NCBI GenBank assembly: GCA_020851795.1
Contig: JADZCA010000004.1
Span: forward strand, 1-43,601
Direction of reading: 5' to 3'
DNA: 43,601 nt
Source of the DNA: Planctomycetota bacterium
Lineage (GTDB): Bacteria; Planctomycetota; PLA2; JAEUHO01
Positions 32,385 to 40,804 of this stretch are shown one piece after another (position 1 is the first letter of the stretch; each line of letters starts with the position of its first letter). The position numbers and the translations under genes are program-made. The notes below the pieces were generated by a model. That model did not search any database. It worked only from the letters and a program-made list of their open reading frames with translations, and had not been told where the DNA came from.

Positions 32385-33509
32385 ATGCGCCCCCACGTCC
32401 CGCTCGCCGCCCTGCTCGCCCTCGGTTGCACGGGCTGCGGCACCCCGGCGGGGAAGGCGTCGGCGGCGTGGACCGCGATCACGGCGTGGCAGGGCGACGC
32501 GCCGGTGCTCCGCGTCAAGACGGGCCGGCCCGACGCCTCCACGGGCGGGCTGCAGGTCGTCGGCGTGGACGACCGCGGGCGCGTGATCCACGTCCGCTTC
32601 GACGGCGAGACGCCGACGGCGACGGTGCTCCACACCCACGGCGTGCGCTTCATCGGCCTCGCGGTCGCCGACGTGGACCCGCACCAGCCGGGCGAGGAGA
32701 TCTACGCCGGTGGGTGGCTCGAGACGGCGGACGGCAAGCCGCGTGGCGGCGTGGTGCTGCAGGTCCGCATGACGGCCCAAGGCCCCTCGGTCGTCGAGAT
32801 CGGGCGCGGGGCGGGCTTCGTCCACGCGATCGAGGCCGTCGCCGCCGCGGGCCCCGACCGCCCCGCGCGCCTCGTGGTGGCCGACTACGCGGGCTCCGTC
32901 CGCACGCTGACCCCCACGGGGACGGCGGGCCCGTGGACCGACACGCGGCTCCACGACGAGCCGGCGTCGGTGGGCGAGGAGGACCGCAAGGCGAAGGAGG
33001 TCGCGGTGCTCGCGCCGACGGCCCGCGGCGAGCGCCGCGCCGTCGTGCTGTTCAAGGGCGGGCGCGCGGTGCAGGTGGACGTGGACGTCCCCGGCTCGGG
33101 GCGGACGGTGCACGAGGAGCCGGGCGGGCTCTCGCGCGCGTGCGACGACGGCGCCGGCGGCTGCTACGTGTGCGGCTACGCGGGGCGCGTCGTGCGCCTG
33201 CGCGCCGACGGCCCGACGCTCCGCGCCGACGTCGTGTGGACCGACCCCGCCAAGGAGCTCCGCGGCGTCGCGCGCGGCCGCTTCCCCCTCGCGGGCGCGG
33301 AGGCGGGGTCGCTCGCGGTGTACGGCTACTCGCAGGTGTGCCGGGTGCTGACGACGACGGGCGCCGCCGTCGTCGCGACCGACGTCTTCCGCGACACGGC
33401 GAACGGGCACGGCCTCGTGAGCGGCGACCTCCTGCCCACCCGCGACGGCGACGAGCTGGTGCTCGCGAGCTACTCGAACCGGATCGTCGTGCTGGCCGCG
33501 CCGCGCTGA
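32385..33509 (+). CDS. Lipoprotein with beta-propeller-like repeats
   Basis: A 374-residue exported lipoprotein, lipobox near Cys15 or Cys18 in LALGCTGCG. The mature part is beta-rich with repeating propeller-like blades: VGVDDRGRVIHVRF, RFIGLAVADVDPHQPGEEIYAGGW, LVVADYAGSVRTLTPTG, CYVCGYAGRVVRLRADGP and LVSGDLLPTRDGDELVLASY. The D-x-DxDG-like turn resembles FG-GAP/VCBS repeats. No enzyme signature. It lies divergent from the binding-protein gene and convergent with the dppA-like gene; a link to metal uptake is contextual only. GAGG six bases before the ATG supports the start. Confidence 0.7.
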   Translation: MRPHVPLAALLALGCTGCGTPAGKASAAWTAITAWQGDAPVLRVKTGRPDASTGGLQVVGVDDRGRVIHVRFDGETPTATVLHTHGVRFIGLAVADVDPHQPGEEIYAGGWLETADGKPRGGVVLQVRMTAQGPSVVEIGRGAGFVHAIEAVAAAGPDRPARLVVADYAGSVRTLTPTGTAGPWTDTRLHDEPASVGEEDRKAKEVAVLAPTARGERRAVVLFKGGRAVQVDVDVPGSGRTVHEEPGGLSRACDDGAGGCYVCGYAGRVVRLRADGPTLRADVVWTDPAKELRGVARGRFPLAGAEAGSLAVYGYSQVCRVLTTTGAAVVATDVFRDTANGHGLVSGDLLPTRDGDELVLASYSNRIVVLAAPR

Positions 33510-33613
33510 CCGCGCCACGGCGACCCGATCCGGGCCCTGCGCGGCGTCCTCCGAAGGCGACGCTGCGTGGCGGCCCGGCAACGCCGGAGGCTACGTCGTG
33601 ACGCGGTTCCGAT

Positions 33614-33647
33614 CGTCGCGATGCAACGCCGGTGTTGCATCGCGACG
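33614..33647. terminator. 14-bp palindrome between convergent genes
   Basis: Perfect arms CGTCGCGATGCAAC / GTTGCATCGCGACG with a six-base GCCGGT centre. It ends at the base before the minus-strand stop codon at 33648 and lies about 105 bases after the plus-strand gene. Most likely a bidirectional terminator, though neither side has a T tract, so a protein-binding site is possible too. Confidence 0.5.
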
Positions 33648-35168
33648 TCAGCGGCGGGCGCGCGGCCCGGGGAACGCACGCACGCGCGTCGTGTCGTCGT
33701 CGTCTCCGACGACGTCGGACGCGGTGACGTAGGTCTCGCGCCCCTCGTCGTGCACGAGCGCCACGACGGGCCGATCCTCCCGCAGGACGCGCACGGCGTC
33801 GGCGAGCGCCGCCTCGCGCGTGGCGTCGTCGGGCGCCGCGAGCGCCGCGTCGAGCGCGCGGTCGAACGCCGCACTCGCGTAGCGCCCGACGTTGTTGACG
33901 CCGTCGCTGCGGAAGTCGGTGCGGAGCACGCCGTAGGGGTCGGGCCACCAGCCGGGCACGCGACCGCGCAGCGTCGCCACGAAGTCGCCGCGGGCCGTGC
34001 GCGCCGACCACGCCGCACGCTCGAGCACCTCGACCTCGAGCGCGATCCCCGCCTCCGCGAGGTCCTCTCGGAGCAGCTCGGCCGCGGTCGCCCACGCCGG
34101 ACGGTAGGCGTCGGCCACCGTCAGCAGCGGGACGCGGAGCGGCACGCCGTCGCGCGCCCGCACGCCGCCCGGCGAGGCGCGGCGCCAGCCCGCCGCCTCG
34201 AGCACGCGCTCGGCCCCCGCGAGGTCGCGCGCGACCGGCGCGTCCGCGCCGCCGTGCAGGCGGTGGCCGGGCGGGAACACGCCGCCCGCCGGCCGCGCGG
34301 CGCCGTCGAAGGCCACGCGGGCGATCCGGCCGCGGTCGGCCGCGAGCGCGACGGCGCGGCGGACGGCCGCGTCGGCGACGGGCCCCGCGCCCGCGCGGAA
34401 GACGACGTAGACGTTGTAGAGGTAGGCCGGCGCGGGCGCGCGGAACCCGCGGCGGACCAGGCGCGCCGCGTCGGCGCGCGACACGCGCTGCGCCCAGTCG
34501 GCGTCGCCGGTCTCGACGAGCATCGCGCGCGTGGCCGGGTCGCGCGCCACGAGCACGTCCACGCCGGCCGACGCCGGGACGCCCCCCCACCAGTCGCGGT
34601 TCGCGACGAGCCGCGCCCCCTCGTCGGCGACGTAGCGCGCCGCGACGAACGGTCCGGTCCCCACGGGCGCGACGACGCGGCCGTGCGCGTCCACCGCGCC
34701 CGGCGCGAGCACGGGGACGCGCACGAGGTAGGACGGGACCGGCAGGCGCGGCGCGCTCGAGATGACCTCGACCACGTCGCGCGTCCGTGCCGACGCCGTC
34801 AGCAGCGCGCCCAGCCACGCGGCGTCGCCCCGCGAGAGCGCCTCGCGCAGGCTCTCGACGACGGCGGGCGCGTCGAGCGGACGCCCGTTGTGGAAGCGCA
34901 CGCCCGGCCGCAGGGGCAGGCTCCAGCGGCCGCCCCCTTCGTCGGTCGCGGCGAGGGCGAGCCCGGGCCACGGCGGCCCGAACCCGACGTCGGCCTCGAA
35001 CAGGCACTCGGCGACGCCGAGCGTGCGCAGGTGCCCCCCGTCGAGGTCGAGCGTCGGCGCGGCGACGACGAGCCGCGCCGGGTCCCGGCGACCGCCGTGC
35101 GACCCGAGCGCGGCGGCGCCGGCCGCGGCGAGCGCGAGGAGGAGCCCGAGACGGACGACGGTGCGCAT
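33648..35168 (-). CDS. Solute-binding protein family 5 (Dpp/Nik/Opp-like)
   Basis: A 506-residue periplasmic binding protein of the peptide/nickel family (PF00496). A signal peptide (residues 1-22, ending ALG) precedes LRTLGVAECLFEADVGFG, the hallmark LPLRPGVRFHNGRPLDAPAVVESL, VGTGPFVAARYVADEGARL and RRAVALAADRGRIARVAFDG. These proteins bind peptides, nickel complexes or metallophores. It starts two bases after the stop of the DppC-like permease, so it ends an operon of TonB receptor, two permeases and binding protein. The unusual order (binding protein last) and missing ATPases are noted below. No lipobox. Confidence 0.85.
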   Translation of the reverse strand: MRTVVRLGLLLALAAAGAAALGSHGGRRDPARLVVAAPTLDLDGGHLRTLGVAECLFEADVGFGPPWPGLALAATDEGGGRWSLPLRPGVRFHNGRPLDAPAVVESLREALSRGDAAWLGALLTASARTRDVVEVISSAPRLPVPSYLVRVPVLAPGAVDAHGRVVAPVGTGPFVAARYVADEGARLVANRDWWGGVPASAGVDVLVARDPATRAMLVETGDADWAQRVSRADAARLVRRGFRAPAPAYLYNVYVVFRAGAGPVADAAVRRAVALAADRGRIARVAFDGAARPAGGVFPPGHRLHGGADAPVARDLAGAERVLEAAGWRRASPGGVRARDGVPLRVPLLTVADAYRPAWATAAELLREDLAEAGIALEVEVLERAAWSARTARGDFVATLRGRVPGWWPDPYGVLRTDFRSDGVNNVGRYASAAFDRALDAALAAPDDATREAALADAVRVLREDRPVVALVHDEGRETYVTASDVVGDDDDTTRVRAFPGPRARR

Positions 35169-35170
35169 CC

Positions 35171-35992
35171 TCACGGCCCGTCGTCCCCGTGCGCCGGACC
35201 GAGGCGTCGCGCGAGGCCCGCGGCGACCGTCGACGCCGCCAGCGTCGCGACCACGACGCCGAGGCCGGGCGCGAGCACCACCCACGGCGCCACGCGCAGG
35301 AACGTGCGCCCCGCGGCGACCATCGCCCCCCACTCCGCCGTCGGCGGCGGCACGCCCAGCCCGAGGAAGCCGAGGCCGGCCAGCGCGAGCAGCGTGCGCC
35401 CGATCCGCGCGACCGCCGTCGCCGCCACCGGCGCCACGGCCGCGGGCAGCAGCCCGTGCCACCACGTCCGCCACCGCGGGATCCCCAGCGCGCGGTCGGC
35501 GAGCACCCACGCCGCGCGGGCCTGCGCGCGGACCGCGGCCCGCGCGACCCGCGCGTACACCGGCAGCTCGACGAGCGCGAGCACCGCGACGAGCACCGGC
35601 GGGGACGCGCCCGCCACGCCCACCGCCACCAGCGCGAGCACGAACGACGGCACGACGAGGAGCAGGTCGGTCGCGCCCACGACGGCCGCGTCGGCCCACC
35701 GCCCGAGCGAGGCCCCCGCCGCCCCGGCGAGCAGCCCCACGCCCGCCGCGAGCGCCACGACGGCCCCGGCGAGCGCGAGCGACGTGCGCCCGCCGTGCAG
35801 CACGCGGGAGGCGACGCAGCGGCCCAGCTCGTCCGTGCCGGCGGGAAAGCGCACCGACGGGGCTTCGAGGCGGTGGCCGTCGTCGGCCCGGTCGGGGTCC
35901 GCGGCGAACGCCGGCGCGAACGCGACGGGGACGACGACGAGGGCGACGAACGCCCACGCCACCGCCCGCGACCGCGCGCCGACGAGGCTCAC
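35171..35992 (-). CDS. DppC/OppC-like ABC permease
   Basis: A 273-residue inner-membrane permease of the binding-protein-dependent type (PF00528), second permease of the pair. Signs: FPAGTDELGRCVASRVLHGGRTSLAL, the standard DppC segment in which GTD and the RxSL motif are conserved, and the coupling loop RALGIPRWRTWWHGLLPAAV followed by LGLGVPPPTAEWGAMV. Six hydrophobic segments. The GTG at 35992 overlaps the stop of the DppB-like gene by four bases (GTGA), so translation is coupled. Partner ATPases (DppD/DppF type) are not in the window. Confidence 0.88.
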   Translation of the reverse strand: MSLVGARSRAVAWAFVALVVVPVAFAPAFAADPDRADDGHRLEAPSVRFPAGTDELGRCVASRVLHGGRTSLALAGAVVALAAGVGLLAGAAGASLGRWADAAVVGATDLLLVVPSFVLALVAVGVAGASPPVLVAVLALVELPVYARVARAAVRAQARAAWVLADRALGIPRWRTWWHGLLPAAVAPVAATAVARIGRTLLALAGLGFLGLGVPPPTAEWGAMVAAGRTFLRVAPWVVLAPGLGVVVATLAASTVAAGLARRLGPAHGDDGP

Positions 35993-36876
35993 GACGTCTC
36001 CTCCGCCGGCGGGCGAGGATCGAGCCGCGCGGCGACCGCCTCGCCCGCCGCGTGGACGAGCACGCTCGCGAGCGACAGGACGGCCACGCAGCCGAGCACC
36101 GCCGGCGCGTCGCGGGCGGTCAGCGCCTCGACGAGGTAGCCGCCCGTGCCGCGCACCGCGAACACGCTCTCGACCAGCACCGCGCCGCCGAGCAGGCTGC
36201 GCAGCGAGAGGCCCACGAGCGCGACGAAGGGGCCGGCGGCGCCGCGGAGCGCGTGGCGCTCGACCACCTCGCGCTCGGAGAGCCCGCGCGCCCGCGCCGC
36301 GACGGCGTAGGGAGCCCTCGCCTCCGCCACGAGGCCGCGCCGCAGCACGCGCGCGGGCCCCGCGGCGTGGACGAGCGCGAGCGTCAGGACGGGCAGGACG
36401 TAGTGCGCCGGCGTCGTGTCGCCGGCCACCGGGAACCACCCGAGGCCGACGGCGCCGACGAGCAGGAGGGACGTCGCGAGGACGAAGGGCGGCGTGGACG
36501 CGAGCAGCGCCGTGGCGCCGAGGAAGACCCGGTCCCCGCCGCGCCCGCGACGCGCAGCCGCGCCGGGGGCCGTCGCGAGCGCGAGCAGCGTGGCGAGGGT
36601 CCCGGCGAGCAGCGCGAGCACGGCGGTGCGGGCCAGCCGAGGGCCGAGCGCGGTCGCGACCGGGGCGCCGGTGCGCCACGAGACGCCGAGGTCGCCGGTC
36701 AGCGCGGCGCCGGCCCAGCGCGCCCAGCGCGCGGGCCACGGCGCGTCGAGGCCGAGCTCGCTGCGGACCTGCGCGGTCTCGGCGAGCGTGGGCTCGAGGA
36801 CGCCGCGGGCCGCGAGGACGGCCCGGGCGGGCTCGCCCGGGAGGCGGTCGAGCAGCGCGAACGCGGCCGCCGACAC
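35989..36876 (-). CDS. DppB/OppB-like ABC permease
   Basis: A permease of the DppB family: the first periplasmic loop has LPGEPARAV, ELGLDAPWPARWARW and GDLGVSWRTG, then come the coupling motif YAVAARARGLSEREVVERHALR and GGAVLVESVFAVRGTGGYLVEAL. The stated start is a GTG at 36876, which gives 295 residues but cuts through the first membrane helix. In frame upstream lie RRPLRSFLSRAAGGGALLVV, exactly the expected start of the helix, and a GGAGG right after the receptor stop, yet the only codon at the proper distance is ATC (36942-36940). The real start is therefore probably near 36942 and non-standard. It follows the TonB receptor by 13 bases. Confidence 0.85.
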   Translation of the reverse strand: MSAAAFALLDRLPGEPARAVLAARGVLEPTLAETAQVRSELGLDAPWPARWARWAGAALTGDLGVSWRTGAPVATALGPRLARTAVLALLAGTLATLLALATAPGAAARRGRGGDRVFLGATALLASTPPFVLATSLLLVGAVGLGWFPVAGDTTPAHYVLPVLTLALVHAAGPARVLRRGLVAEARAPYAVAARARGLSEREVVERHALRGAAGPFVALVGLSLRSLLGGAVLVESVFAVRGTGGYLVEALTARDAPAVLGCVAVLSLASVLVHAAGEAVAARLDPRPPAEETS

Positions 36877-36955
36877 GACGACGAGCAGCGCGCCGCCCCC
36901 GGCCGCGCGCGAGAGGAACGAGCGCAGCGGGCGGCGCGCGATGGGGCCTCCGGGG

Positions 36956-39133
36956 TCAGAACGTCCACTGGAGCTGGATCGCGCCGTAGTACGCGCGCGA
37001 CGGCCCCGGGATGATGCCCTTGCCGGGACGGCGGTAGAAGTAGTCCTCGTCGGCGAGGTTGGTGACGCCGGCCTCGACGCCGAGGTCGAGCCGGTCGCAG
37101 AGGAGCTTGCGCTCCCAGCCGACGCGCGCGCTCCACGTGGTGTACGACGGCTGGATGCCGAGGTTGCCGTCGGCCGAGCCCTCCTTCGTGTTCGCCTCGT
37201 CGGCGTACGACTCGTCCACCCACAGGCCGTCCACGCCGGCCCAGAGCCCGCACGGGTGGTCGTAGCGGAGCCCGCCGCTCCACTTCTGCGGCGGCGCGCT
37301 GCGGGTGTGGTTGCCCTCGTTGGGCCCCGCGAGGATCTCGGTGTCCACGTAGTGGTAGGCGGTCCAGGCGTGGAGGCCGCACAGCCGCGGGACCCACGCG
37401 CCGACGTGCGCGTCGAGGTAGACCTCGACGCCGCGGTGGCGCTGCTTGCCGGTGTTGAAGTAGATGTTCTCGTTCGTCGGGTCCGGCTTGAACCGGTCGT
37501 CGAAGTCGATCTGGAACACGTCCACGTCCACGAAGAGCCCGCGGCGGAACGCCCATCCGCGCACGCCCACCTCGTAGGTCCGCGCCACCTCGGGCTCGAG
37601 GTCCTGCCCGTTGCCCTCCGCCGTCGGGGTCAGCACGATGCGCTCGATGTCGGGCACGCGGTACGACGTCTGGAAGTTGCCGTACGCCGCCCAGTCGCAG
37701 GCGAGCTCGTAGGAGACCGACAGCGCCGGGAGCGCCCGGTCGAGGTCGTCGTCGAGGCGCACGCCGTTGAGGCGGTTGAGCGCCTCGATGTCCACGGCCT
37801 CGTAGCGCACGCCCGGCGTGACCGTCAGGCGCGGCGTGATCGCGATCGCGTCCTCGACGAAGCCCGCCCACGCGCGGTAGTCGAAGCGCTGGTCGTCGTT
37901 CACCGTCGGCGCGCCGGCGGGGTACGGCGTCGTCACGCGGCGGTTCTTGATGTACTCCTCGAGGTAGCGCACGCCCGCCCGCACGCGGTGGCGCATGCCG
38001 CCGAGGCACCCGTCGAAGGTCCACTCCGGCTGCACGGCCCAGACCTCGGTCGGGCGCACGGTGGCGCGCATCGAGGTCGGGGTGGTGCCGTAGGCCGCGG
38101 GGCGCCCGAGGAAGAACGTCCGGTCGCCGCCGTACCCGTACGTGAGGAGCTCGAGCCGGTGCCCGTTGCAGAAGTCGTAGGCCACGCGCAGGTTCCAGCG
38201 GTCCTGGTTGCCGCGGAAGTAGTCCTGGTCGGTCAGGCTCTGCTCGGGGTCGTCGTCGTAGCCGGCCTGCGTCAGGCCTCCCGCGAGCTTCGAGTCCTCG
38301 CGGTAGCGGTCGAGCTGCGCGAGGAAGCTCCAGTGCTCGTCCGGGCGGACGGCCACCTTGGCCCCGAAGTTCTCCACCTCGAAGTGGCCGTGCTCGCGGA
38401 AGGTGTCGCCCTCGGTGTGGACGCCCTCGAGCAGCACGCCCACCGCGCCGGCCGTGCCGCCCACCGCGGTGTAGGTGGACCAGGCGTCGAACGAGCCGAA
38501 GCGGACCTTCTCGAACACCATGGGTTCGCAGGGGATCGGCCGCGAGAGGAAGTTGATCACGCCGCCGACCGTGTTCGGGCCGTACGGGACCGTGTAGCCG
38601 CCGCGGTACATGTCGATGGCGAAGACGCGCTCCATCGTGAACGGGAACAGCGACTGCCCGGGGTTGCCGTAGGGCGCCGGCGCGAGCGGGATCCCGTCCA
38701 CGAGCAGCGTCAGCTCCGCGCTGCGTTGAGGGTCGAGCCCGCGCATCGCGATGTTGGGCTTCGTGTCGGTCCCGGTCTCCGACTCCACGTGGACGCCCGG
38801 ACGGCGCCGCACGATCTCCTCGAGCAGCGTCTGGCCGGCGCGGCTGACCTCCTCGGGCGGGATCACGGCGCGCGCCGCGGGGAACGCGAGCGGGACGAGG
38901 TAGACCGTCTCGGGCGTCGGGTAGTCGGCGACCGACGCGCTCGGGAACGGGTCGCCGTGGACGACGACCTCACCGATGTCGGCCTCGTCCGCGGGACCCG
39001 TCGTCGGTGCCGGCGAAGGCGGCGCCGCCGGGGCGGCGGGCGGTGCGGCGGGCGGCGCGTCGGCCGCGAGCGCGGTCCCGAGCGGAGCGAGCAGCAGTAC
39101 GGCACACGCGACGGCGACGGACCTCGGGCGCAT
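36956..39133 (-). CDS. TonB-dependent receptor, FecA-like
   Basis: A 725-residue outer-membrane receptor. Signal peptide (1-23), an Ala/Pro-rich linker, the TonB box region IGEVVVHGD at about 53-61, a plug domain with PNIAMRGLDPQRSAELTLLVDG, APYGNPGQSLFPFTMERVFA and RGGYTVPYGPNTVGGVINFL, close to the same segments of FecA (iron(III) dicitrate receptor), then a 22-strand barrel ending with IQLQWTF. It lacks the N-terminal STN domain that FecA uses for signalling. Seven cysteines, most at short turns between strands. GGGAGG lies six bases before the ATG at 39133. It heads the operon receptor-dppB-dppC-dppA. The ligand is likely an iron or other metal chelate. Confidence 0.9.
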   Translation of the reverse strand: MRPRSVAVACAVLLLAPLGTALAADAPPAAPPAAPAAPPSPAPTTGPADEADIGEVVVHGDPFPSASVADYPTPETVYLVPLAFPAARAVIPPEEVSRAGQTLLEEIVRRRPGVHVESETGTDTKPNIAMRGLDPQRSAELTLLVDGIPLAPAPYGNPGQSLFPFTMERVFAIDMYRGGYTVPYGPNTVGGVINFLSRPIPCEPMVFEKVRFGSFDAWSTYTAVGGTAGAVGVLLEGVHTEGDTFREHGHFEVENFGAKVAVRPDEHWSFLAQLDRYREDSKLAGGLTQAGYDDDPEQSLTDQDYFRGNQDRWNLRVAYDFCNGHRLELLTYGYGGDRTFFLGRPAAYGTTPTSMRATVRPTEVWAVQPEWTFDGCLGGMRHRVRAGVRYLEEYIKNRRVTTPYPAGAPTVNDDQRFDYRAWAGFVEDAIAITPRLTVTPGVRYEAVDIEALNRLNGVRLDDDLDRALPALSVSYELACDWAAYGNFQTSYRVPDIERIVLTPTAEGNGQDLEPEVARTYEVGVRGWAFRRGLFVDVDVFQIDFDDRFKPDPTNENIYFNTGKQRHRGVEVYLDAHVGAWVPRLCGLHAWTAYHYVDTEILAGPNEGNHTRSAPPQKWSGGLRYDHPCGLWAGVDGLWVDESYADEANTKEGSADGNLGIQPSYTTWSARVGWERKLLCDRLDLGVEAGVTNLADEDYFYRRPGKGIIPGPSRAYYGAIQLQWTF

Positions 39134-39748
39134 CGTGTCCCTCCCAGCCACCCGACGGCGGCGACGGGCGGGCGCAAACCGCGGACCGTCGCGCCGCCGT
39201 GCCGTCGGCGGCACGCCGACGCCGAGGCCGCCAACGATCCTTGGGTCCGGCGCGCGACGCGGTGGCGCGTCGGCGCGCCGTGCGTGAAACACCGTGTATC
39301 GCGCGCGGCACGCCCCGCGGATCGGTCGCGCAGCGGACTTGATCCGTCTCGTTTCGCCCCCCGAGCTCACGCGAGACGAGGCCCGGCGCGAATCGGACGC
39401 ACGTCGGGCCCCGGTCGGGGCGCGCGGATCGCGCGTCGGCCGCGGCGACCGCTGGCGCCAGTTCCACGCCGTGGAGCGGACGACGCGTCGTCGGACCGGG
39501 CGAGGGCCCGCGACGGTCGGCGACGTCGCGGCACGACGCGTGCGGGGACGAGGCTCGGTTTCGGAACGTCCCGTCGCGAGGCCGCGCGGGCCGCGGCGAG
39601 GCCGGGCACCGTAGGCGAAGAGCCCCGCAGGCGGGTTCCTGACCCGCACAGGAGGCGCTTCGCCGAGGACGCCTCGCCGCGGCCCGGTCGGTGCGGACGC
39701 AGCGGGGCGGGTTCCGAACCCGAGCCTTGGCGTCCTGCGGAGCCCGTC
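39134..39748. other. 615-base intergenic region
   Basis: Between the divergent fecA-like and fbpA-like genes. It contains repeat family B copy 2 (39563-39655) and, just after, a second palindrome CGGGTT-CCG-AACCCG at about 39708-39722. The part 39134-39560 must hold the fecA promoter; I see no convincing Fur box, cobalamin or other riboswitch, and no coding signal. GGAG at 39738-39741 is the ribosome-binding site of the next gene. Confidence 0.5.
39563..39655. repeat. Repeat family B copy 2
   Basis: Homologous to 16881-16971 in the same orientation: GTCCCGTCGCGAGGCC at one end, then a diverged middle, then CAGGCGGGTTCCTGACCCGC (palindrome GCGGGT / ACCCGC) and AGGAG. Both copies lie upstream of genes or between operons. 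No transposase is associated. Confidence 0.6.
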
Positions 39749-40687
39749 GTGCGCGAAGTCCTCGTCCGCTCCGGTCGCAACCGCCCCGACCTGACGCCGG
39801 TCTACGCCCACTTCGAGCAGGCGACCGGGATCCGTGTCGTCGTCGAGAAGGTCTACCACCGCGACGTCGGTGCGCGGACGCTCGACGAGGCGGGCCGCCC
39901 CCACGCGGACGTCCTCCTCACCAACAGCCGCATCGCGATCGAGGAGCTCCGCGGGCGCGGGGTCTTCGAGCCCGTGCGGACGGCCGTCGCCGAGGCCCTC
40001 GACGCAGATCTGCGCGCGGAGGACTTCGGCTGGGTCGCGTTCACCGCGTGGCCTCGGACGGCGATGGTCAACCTCGACGTGCTCCCCGACCCGGCCCGCT
40101 GGCCGCGACGGCTCGAGGACCTGGCCACGCCCGCGTTCGCGGGCCGCGTGGGATGCGCCTCGATGGTCGAGATGACGACCGTCGCACAGTTCGCGAGCCT
40201 CGTCGTCGCACGGGGCGAGGCGTGGGTCCGGGCGCTGCTCGAGCGCCTCGTCGCGCACGGGCTCCGCGTGTACCGGTCCAACCTCGACACGCGCGAGGCG
40301 CTGGCGCGGGAGCCGCTGGCGGTCGCACTCGCCAACGCGTCCAACGTCCACGTGTTCCGCGCCGCGGGCCACCGCGTCGCCGACGCGTGGCTCGACCAGG
40401 GCGAAGGCGAGGTCGGCACCTGCGTCGAAGCGCACACGGTCGCCGTGCTGCGCGGGGCGGCGCACCCCGAGCCGGCGCGCGCGTTCGTGGAGTTCCTGCT
40501 CGCGCGCCCGACGCAGGAGGAGCTCGCACGCCGCTACGGCGAGACGCCCGTCCACCCCGACGCCCGCTGCGACGGCGTGCGACCGCTCGCGGAGATCCGG
40601 CGCACCGCCGCGCCCCTCGCCGCCGTGCGTGCGGCGCTCACGGCCACCGAGGCGCTCCTGCGTCGCGCGGGCTTCGACGTCGCGTAG
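39749..40687 (+). CDS. FbpA-like iron-binding-protein homologue without signal peptide
   Basis: A 312-residue protein of the class II ferric/anion binding family (FbpA, Idi-type). It starts at once with the first beta strand VLVRSGRNRPDLTPVYAHFE, followed by HADVLLTNSRIAIEELRGRG, VAFTAWPRTAMVNLDVLPDP, YRSNLDTREALAREPLAVAL, and the closing EARTFVEFLL-type helix ARAFVEFLLARPTQEELARR. The GTG at 39749 has GGAG six bases upstream. No signal peptide is seen, and in-frame upstream sequence is repeat DNA without a hydrophobic segment, so the protein seems cytosolic or has lost its export signal. No permease or ATPase of this type is near. Ligand unknown. Confidence 0.8.
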   Translation: MREVLVRSGRNRPDLTPVYAHFEQATGIRVVVEKVYHRDVGARTLDEAGRPHADVLLTNSRIAIEELRGRGVFEPVRTAVAEALDADLRAEDFGWVAFTAWPRTAMVNLDVLPDPARWPRRLEDLATPAFAGRVGCASMVEMTTVAQFASLVVARGEAWVRALLERLVAHGLRVYRSNLDTREALAREPLAVALANASNVHVFRAAGHRVADAWLDQGEGEVGTCVEAHTVAVLRGAAHPEPARAFVEFLLARPTQEELARRYGETPVHPDARCDGVRPLAEIRRTAAPLAAVRAALTATEALLRRAGFDVA

Positions 40688-40791
40688 CCCCCGGTCGCCG
40701 CGGGCCCCGCGGCGGACGCTGCGGCGGGTTCGGCACGCCGGGAGCGGGCGCGACGGGCCCGCCGGAGGTTCCCCGCTCGGGACCTTCGTCC

Positions 40792-40797
40792 TACGAT
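40792..40797 (+). promoter_or_regulatory. TANNNT -10 box, leaderless start
   Basis: TACGAT seven bases before the ATG at 40805. It overlaps the other in-frame ATG at 40796, so a transcript from it would begin near 40805. Confidence 0.5.
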
Positions 40798-40804
40798 GGC
40801 GCCG

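Noticed and set aside
39134..39560. Riboswitch or Fur box upstream of the receptor
   Set aside because: I looked for cobalamin-riboswitch core motifs and an AT-rich Fur palindrome and found none. The region is too GC-rich for a typical Fur box.
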